The notes beneath the pieces are model-generated. The model was given only the letters and a program-made list of their open reading frames with translations, had not been told where the DNA came from and searched no databases. The translations under genes and the position numbers were made by a program. Source: AC-32 sp963717475 (GTDB lineage Bacteria > Actinomycetota > Thermoleophilia > Gaiellales > Gaiellaceae). From it: DNA of 64,000 nt. Within the stretch, counting starts at the first letter, position 1, and every line of letters begins with the position of its first letter. The stretch lies in NCBI GenBank assembly GCA_963717475.1, contig OY970337.1:1116001-1180000 (forward strand). The letters are read 5' to 3'. Positions 52,036 to 60,216 of this stretch are shown here, piece after piece.

Positions 52036-53325
52036 TTAGAGGAAGAACGAGAGCTTGTCCGCGAGCCAGCCCTCGAGCCGCTCCCGATTCCCCGAGGGCG
52101 GCTGACCCCGCCTCGCGCGGGCAATGTCGGGCTGGAACAACCGCTCTTCGAGCAAGGCCGCGAGCTCGGCGCTCCTGGCGATCATCATGATCTCCGAGTT
52201 GCGGTAGAGCGCCCAGGCGTCGAGATTGACCGTGCCGAAGCTGACGACCTCGTCGGCGACGACGACTTTCGCGTGAACGACGGTGCCGGGAAGCTCCCAC
52301 ACCTCGACGCCCGCCACGTCGAGCGCCGCGTACCGGTGCCTCAGGGCCGCGGTCGCCTGTGCGTTGTTCGAGATCTCGGAGACGAGGAGTCGTGCCTTCA
52401 CGCCGCGCCGGGCGGCCTCGATGATCCGCCCGATCACGTCGTGGTCGGTCAGGTACGCGTTCACGATGTCGAGCCGTTCGCGCGTCGCGTCGATCTGCTC
52501 CCGGATCGCCTGCGAGGCCGCGACCAGCCCGCCTGGAATCACCTGCGCGAGCGCGATCGGCGTCGTCCCGGGATCGGCCGGCTCGGGGAACAGGCCGGAG
52601 AGGTCGTCCGGCAGCGGCCCGCCGTGACCCTCGAAGCTCGTCAGGAACGCCGCCTGCGCCTGGCGAACGACGTCACCGGTGACCTGCACCATCACGTCGT
52701 GGAAGCCGCCGTTCTCGAAGTGATCCTCGAGGCCCGCGCCGCCGGTCCACGCCACCTTTCCGTCGATTACGTACAGCTTGCGATGGTCGACCCGGCCCAA
52801 CGCGCCGCGGCGCCACGTCTGCCTCTGGCGGTCCGGGTAGAGCCCGTGCCGCTCCCGTAGAGAGAAGTCGTTGACCACGACCTGCGCACCGGCCGCAGCG
52901 AGGCCCGTGAACATCTCTCGCGCCGCCTTGTACGGCCTCGAGCCGAACCCGTCGACGCTCACTCGCACCTCGACGCCCTCCGCCAGCTTTCGCTTCAGCA
53001 GATGGGCCATGCGCGTCCCCACCTGCCCTTCCCGCCAGCCGAACATGAGGATGTGCACGGACGAAGACGCGGCCTCGACGTCCGCGAAGATGCGAGGGAA
53101 GAAGTTCACCCCCTCGACCCATGGCTCGATCGTCGCAGCCGTCGACCAGGCGAAGTGGAGATCGGCCGAGGGCGTCTTCGTCGCAGCCTCCGCGCCCGCA
53201 GGCGTCACCGCACCGGGAGGAGGCGGCCAGCTGGGCCTCTGCGGAATCGAGAGGACCCGCCGGTAGAACGCGTAGCCGGAGACGCCGACGAGGGCGCCCC
53301 CGGCGAGAGCGAGTCGCGACTTCAG
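52036..53325 (-). CDS. Phospholipase D-family protein, cardiolipin synthase-like
   Basis: About 429 aa. An N-terminal membrane segment (LALAGGALVGVSGYAFYRR) precedes two HKD domains: VDHRKLYVIDGKVAWTGGAG and VVHAKVVVADEVVSFGTVNLD. It probably condenses phosphatidylglycerol into cardiolipin or acts as a phospholipase. No ATG/GTG/TTG starts the frame near the membrane segment; a CTG at 53325 overlaps the preceding stop as CTGA and is the best candidate. The frame also opens at an ATG at 53454 inside the 49-aa gene. Stops 97 bp before arcA. Confidence 0.82.
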   Translation of the reverse strand: MKSRLALAGGALVGVSGYAFYRRVLSIPQRPSWPPPPGAVTPAGAEAATKTPSADLHFAWSTAATIEPWVEGVNFFPRIFADVEAASSSVHILMFGWREGQVGTRMAHLLKRKLAEGVEVRVSVDGFGSRPYKAAREMFTGLAAAGAQVVVNDFSLRERHGLYPDRQRQTWRRGALGRVDHRKLYVIDGKVAWTGGAGLEDHFENGGFHDVMVQVTGDVVRQAQAAFLTSFEGHGGPLPDDLSGLFPEPADPGTTPIALAQVIPGGLVAASQAIREQIDATRERLDIVNAYLTDHDVIGRIIEAARRGVKARLLVSEISNNAQATAALRHRYAALDVAGVEVWELPGTVVHAKVVVADEVVSFGTVNLDAWALYRNSEIMMIARSAELAALLEERLFQPDIARARRGQPPSGNRERLEGWLADKLSFFL

Positions 53326-53471
53326 GGGACGATGTGCACGACGACGACTTTCGTGCCGTGCGAGCCGACCTCGTCGCCGCGGTGATGCTTGGGTCCGCGC
53401 GCGTACGCGATCAGACCCACGATCAGGAGCGCCGCCACGACGATGAGGATCCATTCAACCACGCGTCGCAT
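53322..53471 (-). CDS. 49-residue single-pass membrane protein
   Basis: MRRVVEWILIVVAALLIVGL makes the membrane segment, then a basic stretch GPKHHRGDEVGSHGTKVVVV ends in HIVP. GAGAGGAGGA precedes the ATG at 53471, an excellent ribosome site. The stop overlaps the CTG of the phospholipase gene by 4 bp and the carrier gene ends 15 bp upstream. The ending VVVVHIVP resembles VVVVHTANG of a tiny protein in the electron-transfer operon. Function unknown. Confidence 0.7.
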   Translation of the reverse strand: MRRVVEWILIVVAALLIVGLIAYARGPKHHRGDEVGSHGTKVVVVHIVP

Positions 53472-53486
53472 CTGATCCTCCTCTCA

Positions 53487-54983
53487 TCACAGGGCCGCCG
53501 AGATGGCGAGCACGACTATCGAAAGGCCGCTGAGCGCGGCGAGCAGCGGCCAGACCCAGCGGAGGTAGGTCCCGTACGGAACGCGGGCGATTGCGAGGCC
53601 GCCCATCACGACAGCAGACGTCGGTACGACGAGGTTCATGACGCCGGAGGCGCTCTGGTAGGCGGTCACGACGAGCGCGGTCGACACGCCGATGAAGCCC
53701 GCCAGCGGGGCCATGATCGGCATCGAGAGCGTCGCGAGCCCCGAGCTCGAAGGGATCACCAGCGACAGGGGCAGGAAGAGGAGGAACATCACGATCAGGA
53801 ACGTGACGTCGCCCGAGTCACCGAGGGCCTTCTCGATCCAGTGCAGCACGGTGTCCGTGATCTGGCCGTTGTTCATGATCACGGTGATGCCGCGCGCGAT
53901 GCCGATGATCAGCGCGACGCCGAGCAGATCGCGCGCGCCGTCGACGAAGCTCGTCGTCAGCTGGCCTTCGCCGAGGCGGCCGATCACCCCGATGATGATC
54001 GCGAACAGCAGGAAGGAGGCGGTCATCTCGGGGAACCACCACCACCAGGTCGGGAACGGGATGCCGATGTCCTCCCACGGAACGACGCCGTAGATCATCA
54101 CGACGAACGCGAGCCCGAAGACAGCGAGGACGATCTTCTGCGTGCCGGTGAGGGTGACCGAGCCCTCGCCCGTCGCGGCCCGGAAACGCGCCTCGTTCTC
54201 GGCCTTCATGTCGTAGACGACCGACTCCGACGGATCCTTCTTGACGCGGTCGGCATAGCGCAGGACGAAAAAGATGCCGATCGCCAGGCCGACGAGCAGG
54301 AGGACCAGCCGGCCGATGATGCCCTCGCTGATCGAGATCCCTGCGATCCCGGAGGCGATTCCGGTCGCGAACGGGTTGACGGTCGACCCGAGCACGCCTA
54401 TCCCGCAGCCGAGCAGCACGATCGCCGCGCCCGTGAGCGCGTCGTAGCCGGCGGCGATCATCACCGTGATCACGAGGGCGTAGAAGGCGAGGCTCTCCTC
54501 GGCCATCCCGAACGTCGTGCCTCCGAGGGCGAAGACGCACATCAGCACGGGGATCATCCAGCGCTCCTTGCCGCGCATCCGCTGAACGAGATTCCCGATG
54601 CCGGCCTCGATCGCCCCGGTCTTCATCGTCACGCCGAGGAACCCGCCGATCACGAGGATGAACAGCGCGATGTCGATCGCGCCGAAGAGCGTTCCCGAGT
54701 TGTAGTAGTTGATGTTCCCCTTGGCGTTCTCGACCCCGTAGAGCCCATTGATCGGCGCCGTCAGCGAGTCGCGCAGGATCCGCGCGGGATGCGAGGCCAC
54801 CTCGTGGTACGTGCCGGGGATCGGCTCGCCTGTGGGTTTGAGGTCGTAGACGCCGGCCGGAATGGCCCAGGTGGCGATCGCGGCCAGAACGATCAGCGCA
54901 AACAGGATCGTGTACGCGGAAGGGAGCCTGAACCGGCTCTTCTTCTCGGGCTCGGCGGGAGTAGCGACAGCGGCTTCGCTCAA
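53487..54983 (-). CDS. yfcC: YfcC-family carrier, likely arginine/ornithine antiporter
   Basis: A 498-aa protein with about 12 helices, COG1288 (YfcC) type: IPAGVYDLKPTGEPIPGTYH in the first outer loop, GGTTFGMAEESLAFYALVI, GSTVNPFATGIASGIAG, GITVIMNNGQITDTVLHW and PSSSGLATLSMPIMAPLAGF (re-entrant loops). Members near arc genes are treated as amino-acid exchangers. Context (arcABC on the same strand and downstream) supports arginine/ornithine exchange; the family itself is poorly tested. The start at 54983 is TTG. Confidence 0.85.
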   Translation of the reverse strand: MSEAAVATPAEPEKKSRFRLPSAYTILFALIVLAAIATWAIPAGVYDLKPTGEPIPGTYHEVASHPARILRDSLTAPINGLYGVENAKGNINYYNSGTLFGAIDIALFILVIGGFLGVTMKTGAIEAGIGNLVQRMRGKERWMIPVLMCVFALGGTTFGMAEESLAFYALVITVMIAAGYDALTGAAIVLLGCGIGVLGSTVNPFATGIASGIAGISISEGIIGRLVLLLVGLAIGIFFVLRYADRVKKDPSESVVYDMKAENEARFRAATGEGSVTLTGTQKIVLAVFGLAFVVMIYGVVPWEDIGIPFPTWWWWFPEMTASFLLFAIIIGVIGRLGEGQLTTSFVDGARDLLGVALIIGIARGITVIMNNGQITDTVLHWIEKALGDSGDVTFLIVMFLLFLPLSLVIPSSSGLATLSMPIMAPLAGFIGVSTALVVTAYQSASGVMNLVVPTSAVVMGGLAIARVPYGTYLRWVWPLLAALSGLSIVVLAISAAL

Positions 54984-55048
54984 GCCTGCCCCACGGTCCG
55001 ACGTTCCATCTCCGCACCTCCGCTCGCTGGGAACCCGCTGCGAAGCCT

Positions 55049-55070
55049 AAAAAGCGGCGTTGCCCGCCTT
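55049..55070 (-). terminator. Rho-independent terminator after the membrane protein gene
   Basis: On the minus strand AAGGCGG-GCAACG-CCGCTTTTT: a seven-pair stem (one G-T), six-base loop and a T-run. It lies 48 bp after the stop at 55118, so it should end that transcript before the YfcC gene. Confidence 0.55.
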
Positions 55071-55089
55071 GTCATCCCAACGGGATGAC
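55071..55089. promoter_or_regulatory. Perfect 19-bp palindrome GTCATCCC-AAC-GGGATGAC
   Basis: Eight-base arms GTCATCCC and GGGATGAC around AAC. It lies 87 bp before the TTG start of the YfcC carrier and next to a terminator. It looks like a protein operator for the carrier/arc transcript; it could also extend the terminator as a second hairpin. Confidence 0.5.
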
Positions 55090-55117
55090 CATCAAGGCTG
55101 CAGCGGACGTGCTCGGT

Positions 55118-55780
55118 CTACCGGACGTCGGACTCGAGCTTGCGCTCGAACTCACGCATCCGTCGCCGCAGCGGCATCTTGGAGGCTCTGTCGGTGTGCA
55201 GTGTGTCCAGCGCGCAGGCGAGGAAGCACGCGGCGCCCAGGGCCGTGTTCCAGTTCGCAGCTGCCTGGTCGAGCATCGACCCGGTGGACGGAACGACGAA
55301 GCCGGCCACAGCGGAGATTCCGAAGAAGACGCAGCCGAGCAGGTTGACGCCCGGCTGCCACCATCCTGCGCCTCCACGCGCCGGTAGCCAACCATGCCGC
55401 TCCGACCCGGCATACGCGATCGCTCCCGAGACGAGGAAGCAGATCGACCCGCGCCAGTCGGGCCGCCAGACGAGCCTGTTGTACTCGGGGCTGCCCAAGG
55501 CGGTGTGCATCGCCTCGTACGTCGTGACGTTGAAGAACAGGGTGCCCGCGGATTGGATGATCGCGGCCCACCACGCGGCGCGCCCGCCTGGCGAATGACG
55601 CGTCGACCACGCCAGCCGGCTCTGGAGCCCTCCTCCGGCGGTAAACAGGATCGAGCCGACGAAGAAGGTGATCGCGTCGGTCGAATCTCCGACGAGCTGC
55701 ACGTAGCCGGGAAACGGGCCGATCAGGAAGCACGTCGACCCGAGAGCGAAACAGGCCGCCATACACCGTTCGCGACTCAT
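55118..55780 (-). CDS. Multi-pass membrane protein of unknown function
   Basis: A 220-aa protein with about five helices and short loops. ERCMAACFALGSTCFLIGPFPG and VGSILFTAGGGLQSRLAW resemble YrhK-like membrane modules repeated twice; NVTTYEAMHTALGSPEYNRLVWRPDW is a conserved-looking outer loop. The C-terminus is basic and cytoplasmic (KMPLRRRMREFERKLES). No clear ribosome site at the ATG at 55780. It is divergent from glutamate decarboxylase, so the two may share control. Confidence 0.65.
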   Translation of the reverse strand: MSRERCMAACFALGSTCFLIGPFPGYVQLVGDSTDAITFFVGSILFTAGGGLQSRLAWSTRHSPGGRAAWWAAIIQSAGTLFFNVTTYEAMHTALGSPEYNRLVWRPDWRGSICFLVSGAIAYAGSERHGWLPARGGAGWWQPGVNLLGCVFFGISAVAGFVVPSTGSMLDQAAANWNTALGAACFLACALDTLHTDRASKMPLRRRMREFERKLESDVR

Positions 55781-55867
55781 AACCGAAGGATCGTTCGCTT
55801 CGGGTGAGGACGTACCGCGCGCAACCGGTGACGCTTGTCGCAGACGGCAACGAAAGGATTACCGACG

Positions 55868-57256
55868 ATGAGCCTCACGCACCCCCGCACGAACCACAAA
55901 CACTCGGGCGAGCTCGCGGTCCAGCCGCTATTCGGGCTCGAGGGGACGACGATCCCTCGGCACGAGCTCCCGGATGAGGAGATGGCACCGGACATCGCGT
56001 ATCAGATCATCCACGACGAGCTGATGCTCGACGGAAACGCGCGGCTCAACGTCGCCACCTTCGTGACGACCTGGATGGAGCCGCAGGCGCAGACCTTGAT
56101 GACCGAGTGCTTCGACAAGAACATGATCGACAAGGACGAGTATCCGCAGACCGCGGAGATCGAGACGCGGTGCGTGAACATGCTCGGCCGGCTCTGGCAT
56201 GCGCCGGAGCCCGACGAGTCGACCGGCTGCTCGACCACCGGCTCGAGTGAGGCCGCGATGCTCGGCGGCCTGGCCCTGAAGCGCCGGTGGATGCAGCGGC
56301 GCAAAGCCGAGGGAAAGCCGGTCGACCGGCCGAACCTCGTGATGGGCATCAACGTTCAGGTGTGCTGGGAGAAGTTCGCCAACTACTGGGACGTCGAGAT
56401 GCGGCTCGTCCCGATGGAGGGCGACCGGTTCCACATGTCCGCGGAGGAGGCCGTGAAGCTCTGCGACGAGAACACGATCGGCGTCGTCGCGATCCTGGGC
56501 TCGACGTTCGACGGCAGCTATGAGCCCGTGGAGGAAATCTGCGAGGCGCTCGACGCCTTCGAGACCGAGACGGGGCTGGACATCCCGGTCCACGTGGACG
56601 GGGCCTCCGGCGCGTTCGTCGCGCCGTTTGTCGACGAGGGCCTCGTCTGGGACTTCCAGCTGGCGCGCGTCGCGTCGATCAACGCGTCGGGCCACAAGTA
56701 CGGGCTGGTGTACCCCGGCGTCGGCTGGGTCGTCTGGCGCGACAGCGATGCGCTCCCCCAGGACCTGATCTTCTGGGTCAACTACCTCGGCGACAACATG
56801 CCGACGTTCGCCCTCAACTTCTCCCGGCCCGGCGCGCAGGTGGTCGCCCAGTACTACAACTTCCTGCGGCTGGGCTTCGAAGGCTACGCCCGCGTCCACG
56901 GCTACGCGCGGGATGTCGCGACGCGCCTTTCGGGCGAGATCGAGGAGATCGGCCCCTTCGAGCTGATCACGCGGGGAGACGAGCTCCCGGTCTTCGCGTT
57001 CACGCTGAAAGACGAGATCGAGAACTACACGGTCTTCGACGTCTCGAACGCGCTCCGCGAGCGTGGCTGGCAGGTCCCCGCGTACACCTTCCCGAAGAAC
57101 CGTGAGGACCTCGCCGCGCTACGGGTCGTCGTCCGGCGCGGGTTCACACACGACATGGCAGACCTGCTCCTCGCCGACCTGAAGCGGCAGCTGCCACGAC
57201 TCGAGAGCCAGCCCGTGCCAGTCCACGACGACGCGGCCGCGGGGTTCCGCCACTAA
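55868..57256 (+). CDS. gadB: Glutamate decarboxylase
   Basis: A 462-aa PLP enzyme, group II decarboxylase. HELMLDGNARLNVATFVTTW (typical N-terminus), GCSTTGSSEAAMLGGLALKR, PVHVDGASGAFVAPF (PLP Asp) and NASGHKYGLVYPGVGWVVWR (Schiff-base lysine about K277) match GadA/GadB. The reaction uses a proton to turn glutamate into GABA, giving acid resistance. No GABA antiporter gene (gadC) lies close by. AAAGGA precedes the ATG at 55868. Confidence 0.93.
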   Translation: MSLTHPRTNHKHSGELAVQPLFGLEGTTIPRHELPDEEMAPDIAYQIIHDELMLDGNARLNVATFVTTWMEPQAQTLMTECFDKNMIDKDEYPQTAEIETRCVNMLGRLWHAPEPDESTGCSTTGSSEAAMLGGLALKRRWMQRRKAEGKPVDRPNLVMGINVQVCWEKFANYWDVEMRLVPMEGDRFHMSAEEAVKLCDENTIGVVAILGSTFDGSYEPVEEICEALDAFETETGLDIPVHVDGASGAFVAPFVDEGLVWDFQLARVASINASGHKYGLVYPGVGWVVWRDSDALPQDLIFWVNYLGDNMPTFALNFSRPGAQVVAQYYNFLRLGFEGYARVHGYARDVATRLSGEIEEIGPFELITRGDELPVFAFTLKDEIENYTVFDVSNALRERGWQVPAYTFPKNREDLAALRVVVRRGFTHDMADLLLADLKRQLPRLESQPVPVHDDAAAGFRH

Positions 57257-57471
57257 TGATCCCCTGGATCATCTTTGCCGTGGTCGTCGTGCCTCTGGTC
57301 GTCATCGTCTTCGTGGCCTCACGGCGCCGAACAGCCGCCGGCGAGCATCCCGCCGGCGAAGACGCGGAGGCACGAGCTGAAATAGAGCGGGAGTTCGCTG
57401 CGGCGGAAGCGTACGAGGAGAAGTGGCGCGAGGAGGACAAGGAGAAGTACCGCCAGGAGCGCTTGCCCTGA
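57256..57471 (+). CDS. Small single-pass membrane protein with charged coiled tail
   Basis: A 71-aa protein whose ATG overlaps the gadB stop as TAATG. A membrane anchor (MIPWIIFAVVVVPLVVIVFV) precedes a charged helix rich in Glu, Lys and Ala (AEIEREFAAAEAYEEKWREE). No family recognised. Coupling to gadB suggests a role in the same stress response, but this is inference only. Confidence 0.65.
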   Translation: MIPWIIFAVVVVPLVVIVFVASRRRTAAGEHPAGEDAEARAEIEREFAAAEAYEEKWREEDKEKYRQERLP

Positions 57472-57557
57472 GCGTATACACGACCGGACGGTCACCGATG
57501 ATTTCTCGCGCCGGCTGCGGTCTACTACCGAAAGACCGTCGAGACGGAGGTGAGCCG

Positions 57558-58627
57558 ATGTCGAAGAGCCTGCTGCTGGTCGGGACCCGCAAGGGCCTGT
57601 TCGTGCTGGAGAGCGACGACCGCCGCGACTGGAGCGTGCGCGGGCCGTTCTGCGAGAGCTGGCCCGTCTACCACGCGGTGCTCGACCGCGACTCGGGCAC
57701 GATCTACGCCGCCGCGGCGAGCGAATGGCACGGCTCGGCCGTCTGGCGCAGCCCCGACCTCGGCGAGACCTGGGCGCACTCGAGCGAGGGGCTCGGCTAC
57801 GACGAGGGCGGCGAGCGGAAGGTCTCGAAGGTCTCGCACGTGTGCCGGCGCACGGCCGGCTGCTCGTCGGCGCCGAGGCGCCGGGATCTTCGAGAGCACC
57901 GACGGCGGCGAGACCTTCTCGCTGCTGACGACGCTCGAGGGCCAGCCCGGCAGCGAGGGGTGGGACGACCCGGCGCAGCAGCCGCCTGGGCACCTCGGCA
58001 TCTCGGCGATCATCCCGCACCCGGACGAGCCCGACCACTTCTGGGCGATCGTCCAGGGCGACAGCCTCTTCGAGACGACCGACGGCGGGCAGACGTGGAC
58101 GCCGCGCAACAAGGGACTGCGCGCGACTGGCCGCGCCAGCACGAGGAGGTCGGCTTCTGCGTCCACAAGGTCGCGCCGCGCCTCGACGCGAGCGCATGTA
58201 CCAGCAGAACCACGTCGGCATGCACCGCTGCGACGACGGCGGCAAGTCGTGGACGGAGATCACCGAGGGCCTGCCGACCGAGTTCGGCTTCGCCGCCGCC
58301 GACGCACCCGCACGACCGCGACACCTTCTACGTCGATCCCGCTCGACCCCGGCCACGGCCGGACGATGCCCGACGGCAAGGCGGCGGTCTGGCGCACGCG
58401 GGACGCGGGCTCGAGCTGGCAGCAGCTCGACCAGCGGCCTGCCGCAGGAGACGCGTACCTCGGCGTGCTGCGCGAGGGGATGGCGATCGACAGCGACGAC
58501 GTGCCCGGCCTCTACTTCGGCACGAGCACCGGCCAGCTCTTCGCGAGCCCGACGACGGCGAGAGCTGGAGCCGAGATCGCGGCCTCTTCCGGGGATCTCG
58601 TCGGTCGAGGTCGCGGTGGTGGACTGA
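57558..58627 (+). CDS. BNR/Asp-box repeat (exo-alpha-sialidase-like) protein, heavily frameshifted
   Basis: The ATG at 57558 after GGAGGTG opens SLLLVGTRKGLFVLESDDRR. Propeller repeats with Asp-box motifs continue in all three frames: WRSPDLGETWAHSSEGLGYD (first), FESTDGGETFSLLTTLEG and FETTDGGQTWTPRNKGLR (second), MHRCDDGGKSWTEITEGLP and LYFGTSTGQLFASP (others), ending SSVEVAVVD at 58627. At least six single-base frame changes. Such proteins of about 355 residues are common beside a MoaD/ThiS gene in actinobacteria; true sialidase activity is doubtful. Confidence 0.78.
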
Positions 58628-58891
58628 TGGCCGAGCTGCACCTCCGCCGGACGCTGACGCCGCTCTTCCCCGGGCTGCCGCGCGCAGCTCGAGGTCGAGG
58701 CGGCGACGGTCGACGAGGCGATCGAGCGGCTCGACGAGCGGTGGCCGGGCCTGCGCGACCGGCTCTGCGAGCCGGGCCCGGCGCTGCGGCCGCACATCCA
58801 CGTCTACGTCGACCGGGAGCGAGGCGGGCTCGACACGCCGCTCGAGCCGCGCTCGCGCGTCGACGTGATCGCCGCGATCAGCGGCGGCTAG
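58627..58891 (+). CDS. MoaD/ThiS-family ubiquitin-like protein, one frameshift
   Basis: The ATG overlaps the previous stop as TGATG. MAELHLRRTLTPLFPGLPR is in one frame; after about 58682 the fold continues in another as LEVEAATVDEAIERLDERWP, IHVYVDRERGG and VDVIAAISGG. The terminal Gly-Gly is the feature that is adenylated or thiocarboxylated in MoaD, ThiS and related sulfur carriers. The role with the BNR protein is unknown. Confidence 0.75.
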
Positions 58892-58905
58892 AGCGTCATC
58901 GATCG

Positions 58906-59783
58906 CTAGGCGTCACGCTCGCGCAGCGCCGCCTGCACGGACTCGTCGAAGGTCGTGCGGCGCATCTTGACCAGCTCCCAGATGCGGTCGTCATGCGCGA
59001 CGGTCGGGATCCGGAGCCCCTCCACCAGCGGACGCGCGACGGAGACGTTCGCGGGCGTGACGAGGTACAGCCACAGGGACGAGAGCCTCGGCGTGAGGAA
59101 CGGAACCTCGATCAGGACCGGGCGCTTTCCGCGCAGGCGAGCGGTCCGCTCCATCATCGTGCGGTAGGTCATCACCTCGGGGCCGCCGAGATCGAAGGTC
59201 TCGCCGTACGCAGCCGGCTCGCCGCACACGCCGACGAGTGCCGCCAGGACATCGCGAGCGCGACCGGCTGCGTCTCGACCGAGACCCAGCGCGGGCACAC
59301 CATCACCGGCAGTCGGTCGACGAGCGCGAGGATCGTCTCGAAGGCGGCGCTGCCCGGCCCGACGATCATCGCCGCGCGCAGCGTGGTCACCGGAACCGAT
59401 CCTCCCGCCAGGATCTCCGCGGTCTCGGCCCGGCTGCGCAGGTGGGGTGAGAGGTCGGGCGACTCCTCGCCAAGCCCGCCGAGGTACACGATCTGCGTCG
59501 CGCCGGCCGCCGCTGCGCCGTCGGCGACCGCCGTCGCCGCCGCGCGGTCGCGCTCCTCGAAGTCGGCGCTTCCGAGGGAGTGCACGAGGTGGTAGACGAC
59601 GTCGATCCCTTCGAGCGCCGCGCGGATCGCGACCGCGTCGGTCGCGTCCGCCGCGATCCAGTTCACCTGGTCGTCGCGCGGCGGTGGCCGCCTCGCGACC
59701 CCGACGACGTCGTGCTCGCGCGAGAGCGCCTCAACGAGCGGGCGTCCGATCGTGCCGGTGGCTCCGATGACGGCGACGCGCAT
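58906..59783 (-). CDS. NAD(P)H-binding (atypical SDR) protein, one frameshift
   Basis: The Rossmann half (VAVIGATGTIGRPLVEAL, VVYHLVHSLGSADFEERDR, IVYLGGLGEESPDLSPHL) runs to VSVETQPVALA. After a frame change near 59255 the second half continues DVLAALVGVCGEPAAYGETF, DLGGPEVMTYRTMMERTARL and IPTVAHDDRIWEL. About 292 aa when joined. Family members (NmrA-like or DUF2867-associated) use NAD(P)H in oxidoreductase or regulatory roles. It starts directly after the stop of the next gene upstream, so it belongs to that operon. Confidence 0.8.
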
Positions 59784-60193
59784 TCAGTGCGTCTCGCGCG
59801 CGACGCGGGCCAGAAAACGTCGGCCGATCAGATCATGGAACCATGCTTCGACGCGCCAGACGGACCGCGCAGGAGCGGTGCGAATCCCTGGACATGACCG
59901 ACGTGTGCTCGCCGTCTGCCTGCCAGCCGATCGTCCCGCCCGGCCCGCCGCGCGAACAGCCCGCCCGCGATCGTGCGCCGGCCGTCGACGAGCGGGCCGA
60001 AGCGGAGAATGACCGGCCAGAGGCCGCCGACGCGGATCGCGCCGCGCGAGAACCTCGTTGCGCCCAGCGTGGCGCGGCGGATCTCGTCCCAGTAGAGACG
60101 CTCGAGCTGCGCCGGCTCGAGCTCGCTTCCGACGTGGGCGCGCTGAAACGAGTCGATCGTCCCGTCGTCGTGCTTGACGCTCACGCTCTCCAT
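59784..60193 (-). CDS. Hypothetical protein, frameshifted
   Basis: From an ATG at 60193 (MESVSVKHDDGTIDSFQRAH) the frame gives LERLYWDEIRRATLGATRFS and VILRFGPLVDGRRTIAGGLF. After about 59960, GTIGWQADGEHTSVMSRD-like residues are in another frame, and the end VWRVEAWFHDLIGRRFLARV is in a third. About 135 aa if joined. I do not recognise the family, though the Trp/Arg-rich end suggests membrane contact. Its stop is adjacent to the start of the NAD(P)H-binding protein gene. Confidence 0.55.
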
Positions 60194-60216
60194 GCTGGGC
60201 GGATAGACACCAGCGC

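Noticed and set aside
57518..57538. Inverted repeat CGGTCT/AGACCG before the BNR protein
   Set aside because: Six-base arms are expected by chance in GC-rich DNA and no T-run or second copy supports a function.
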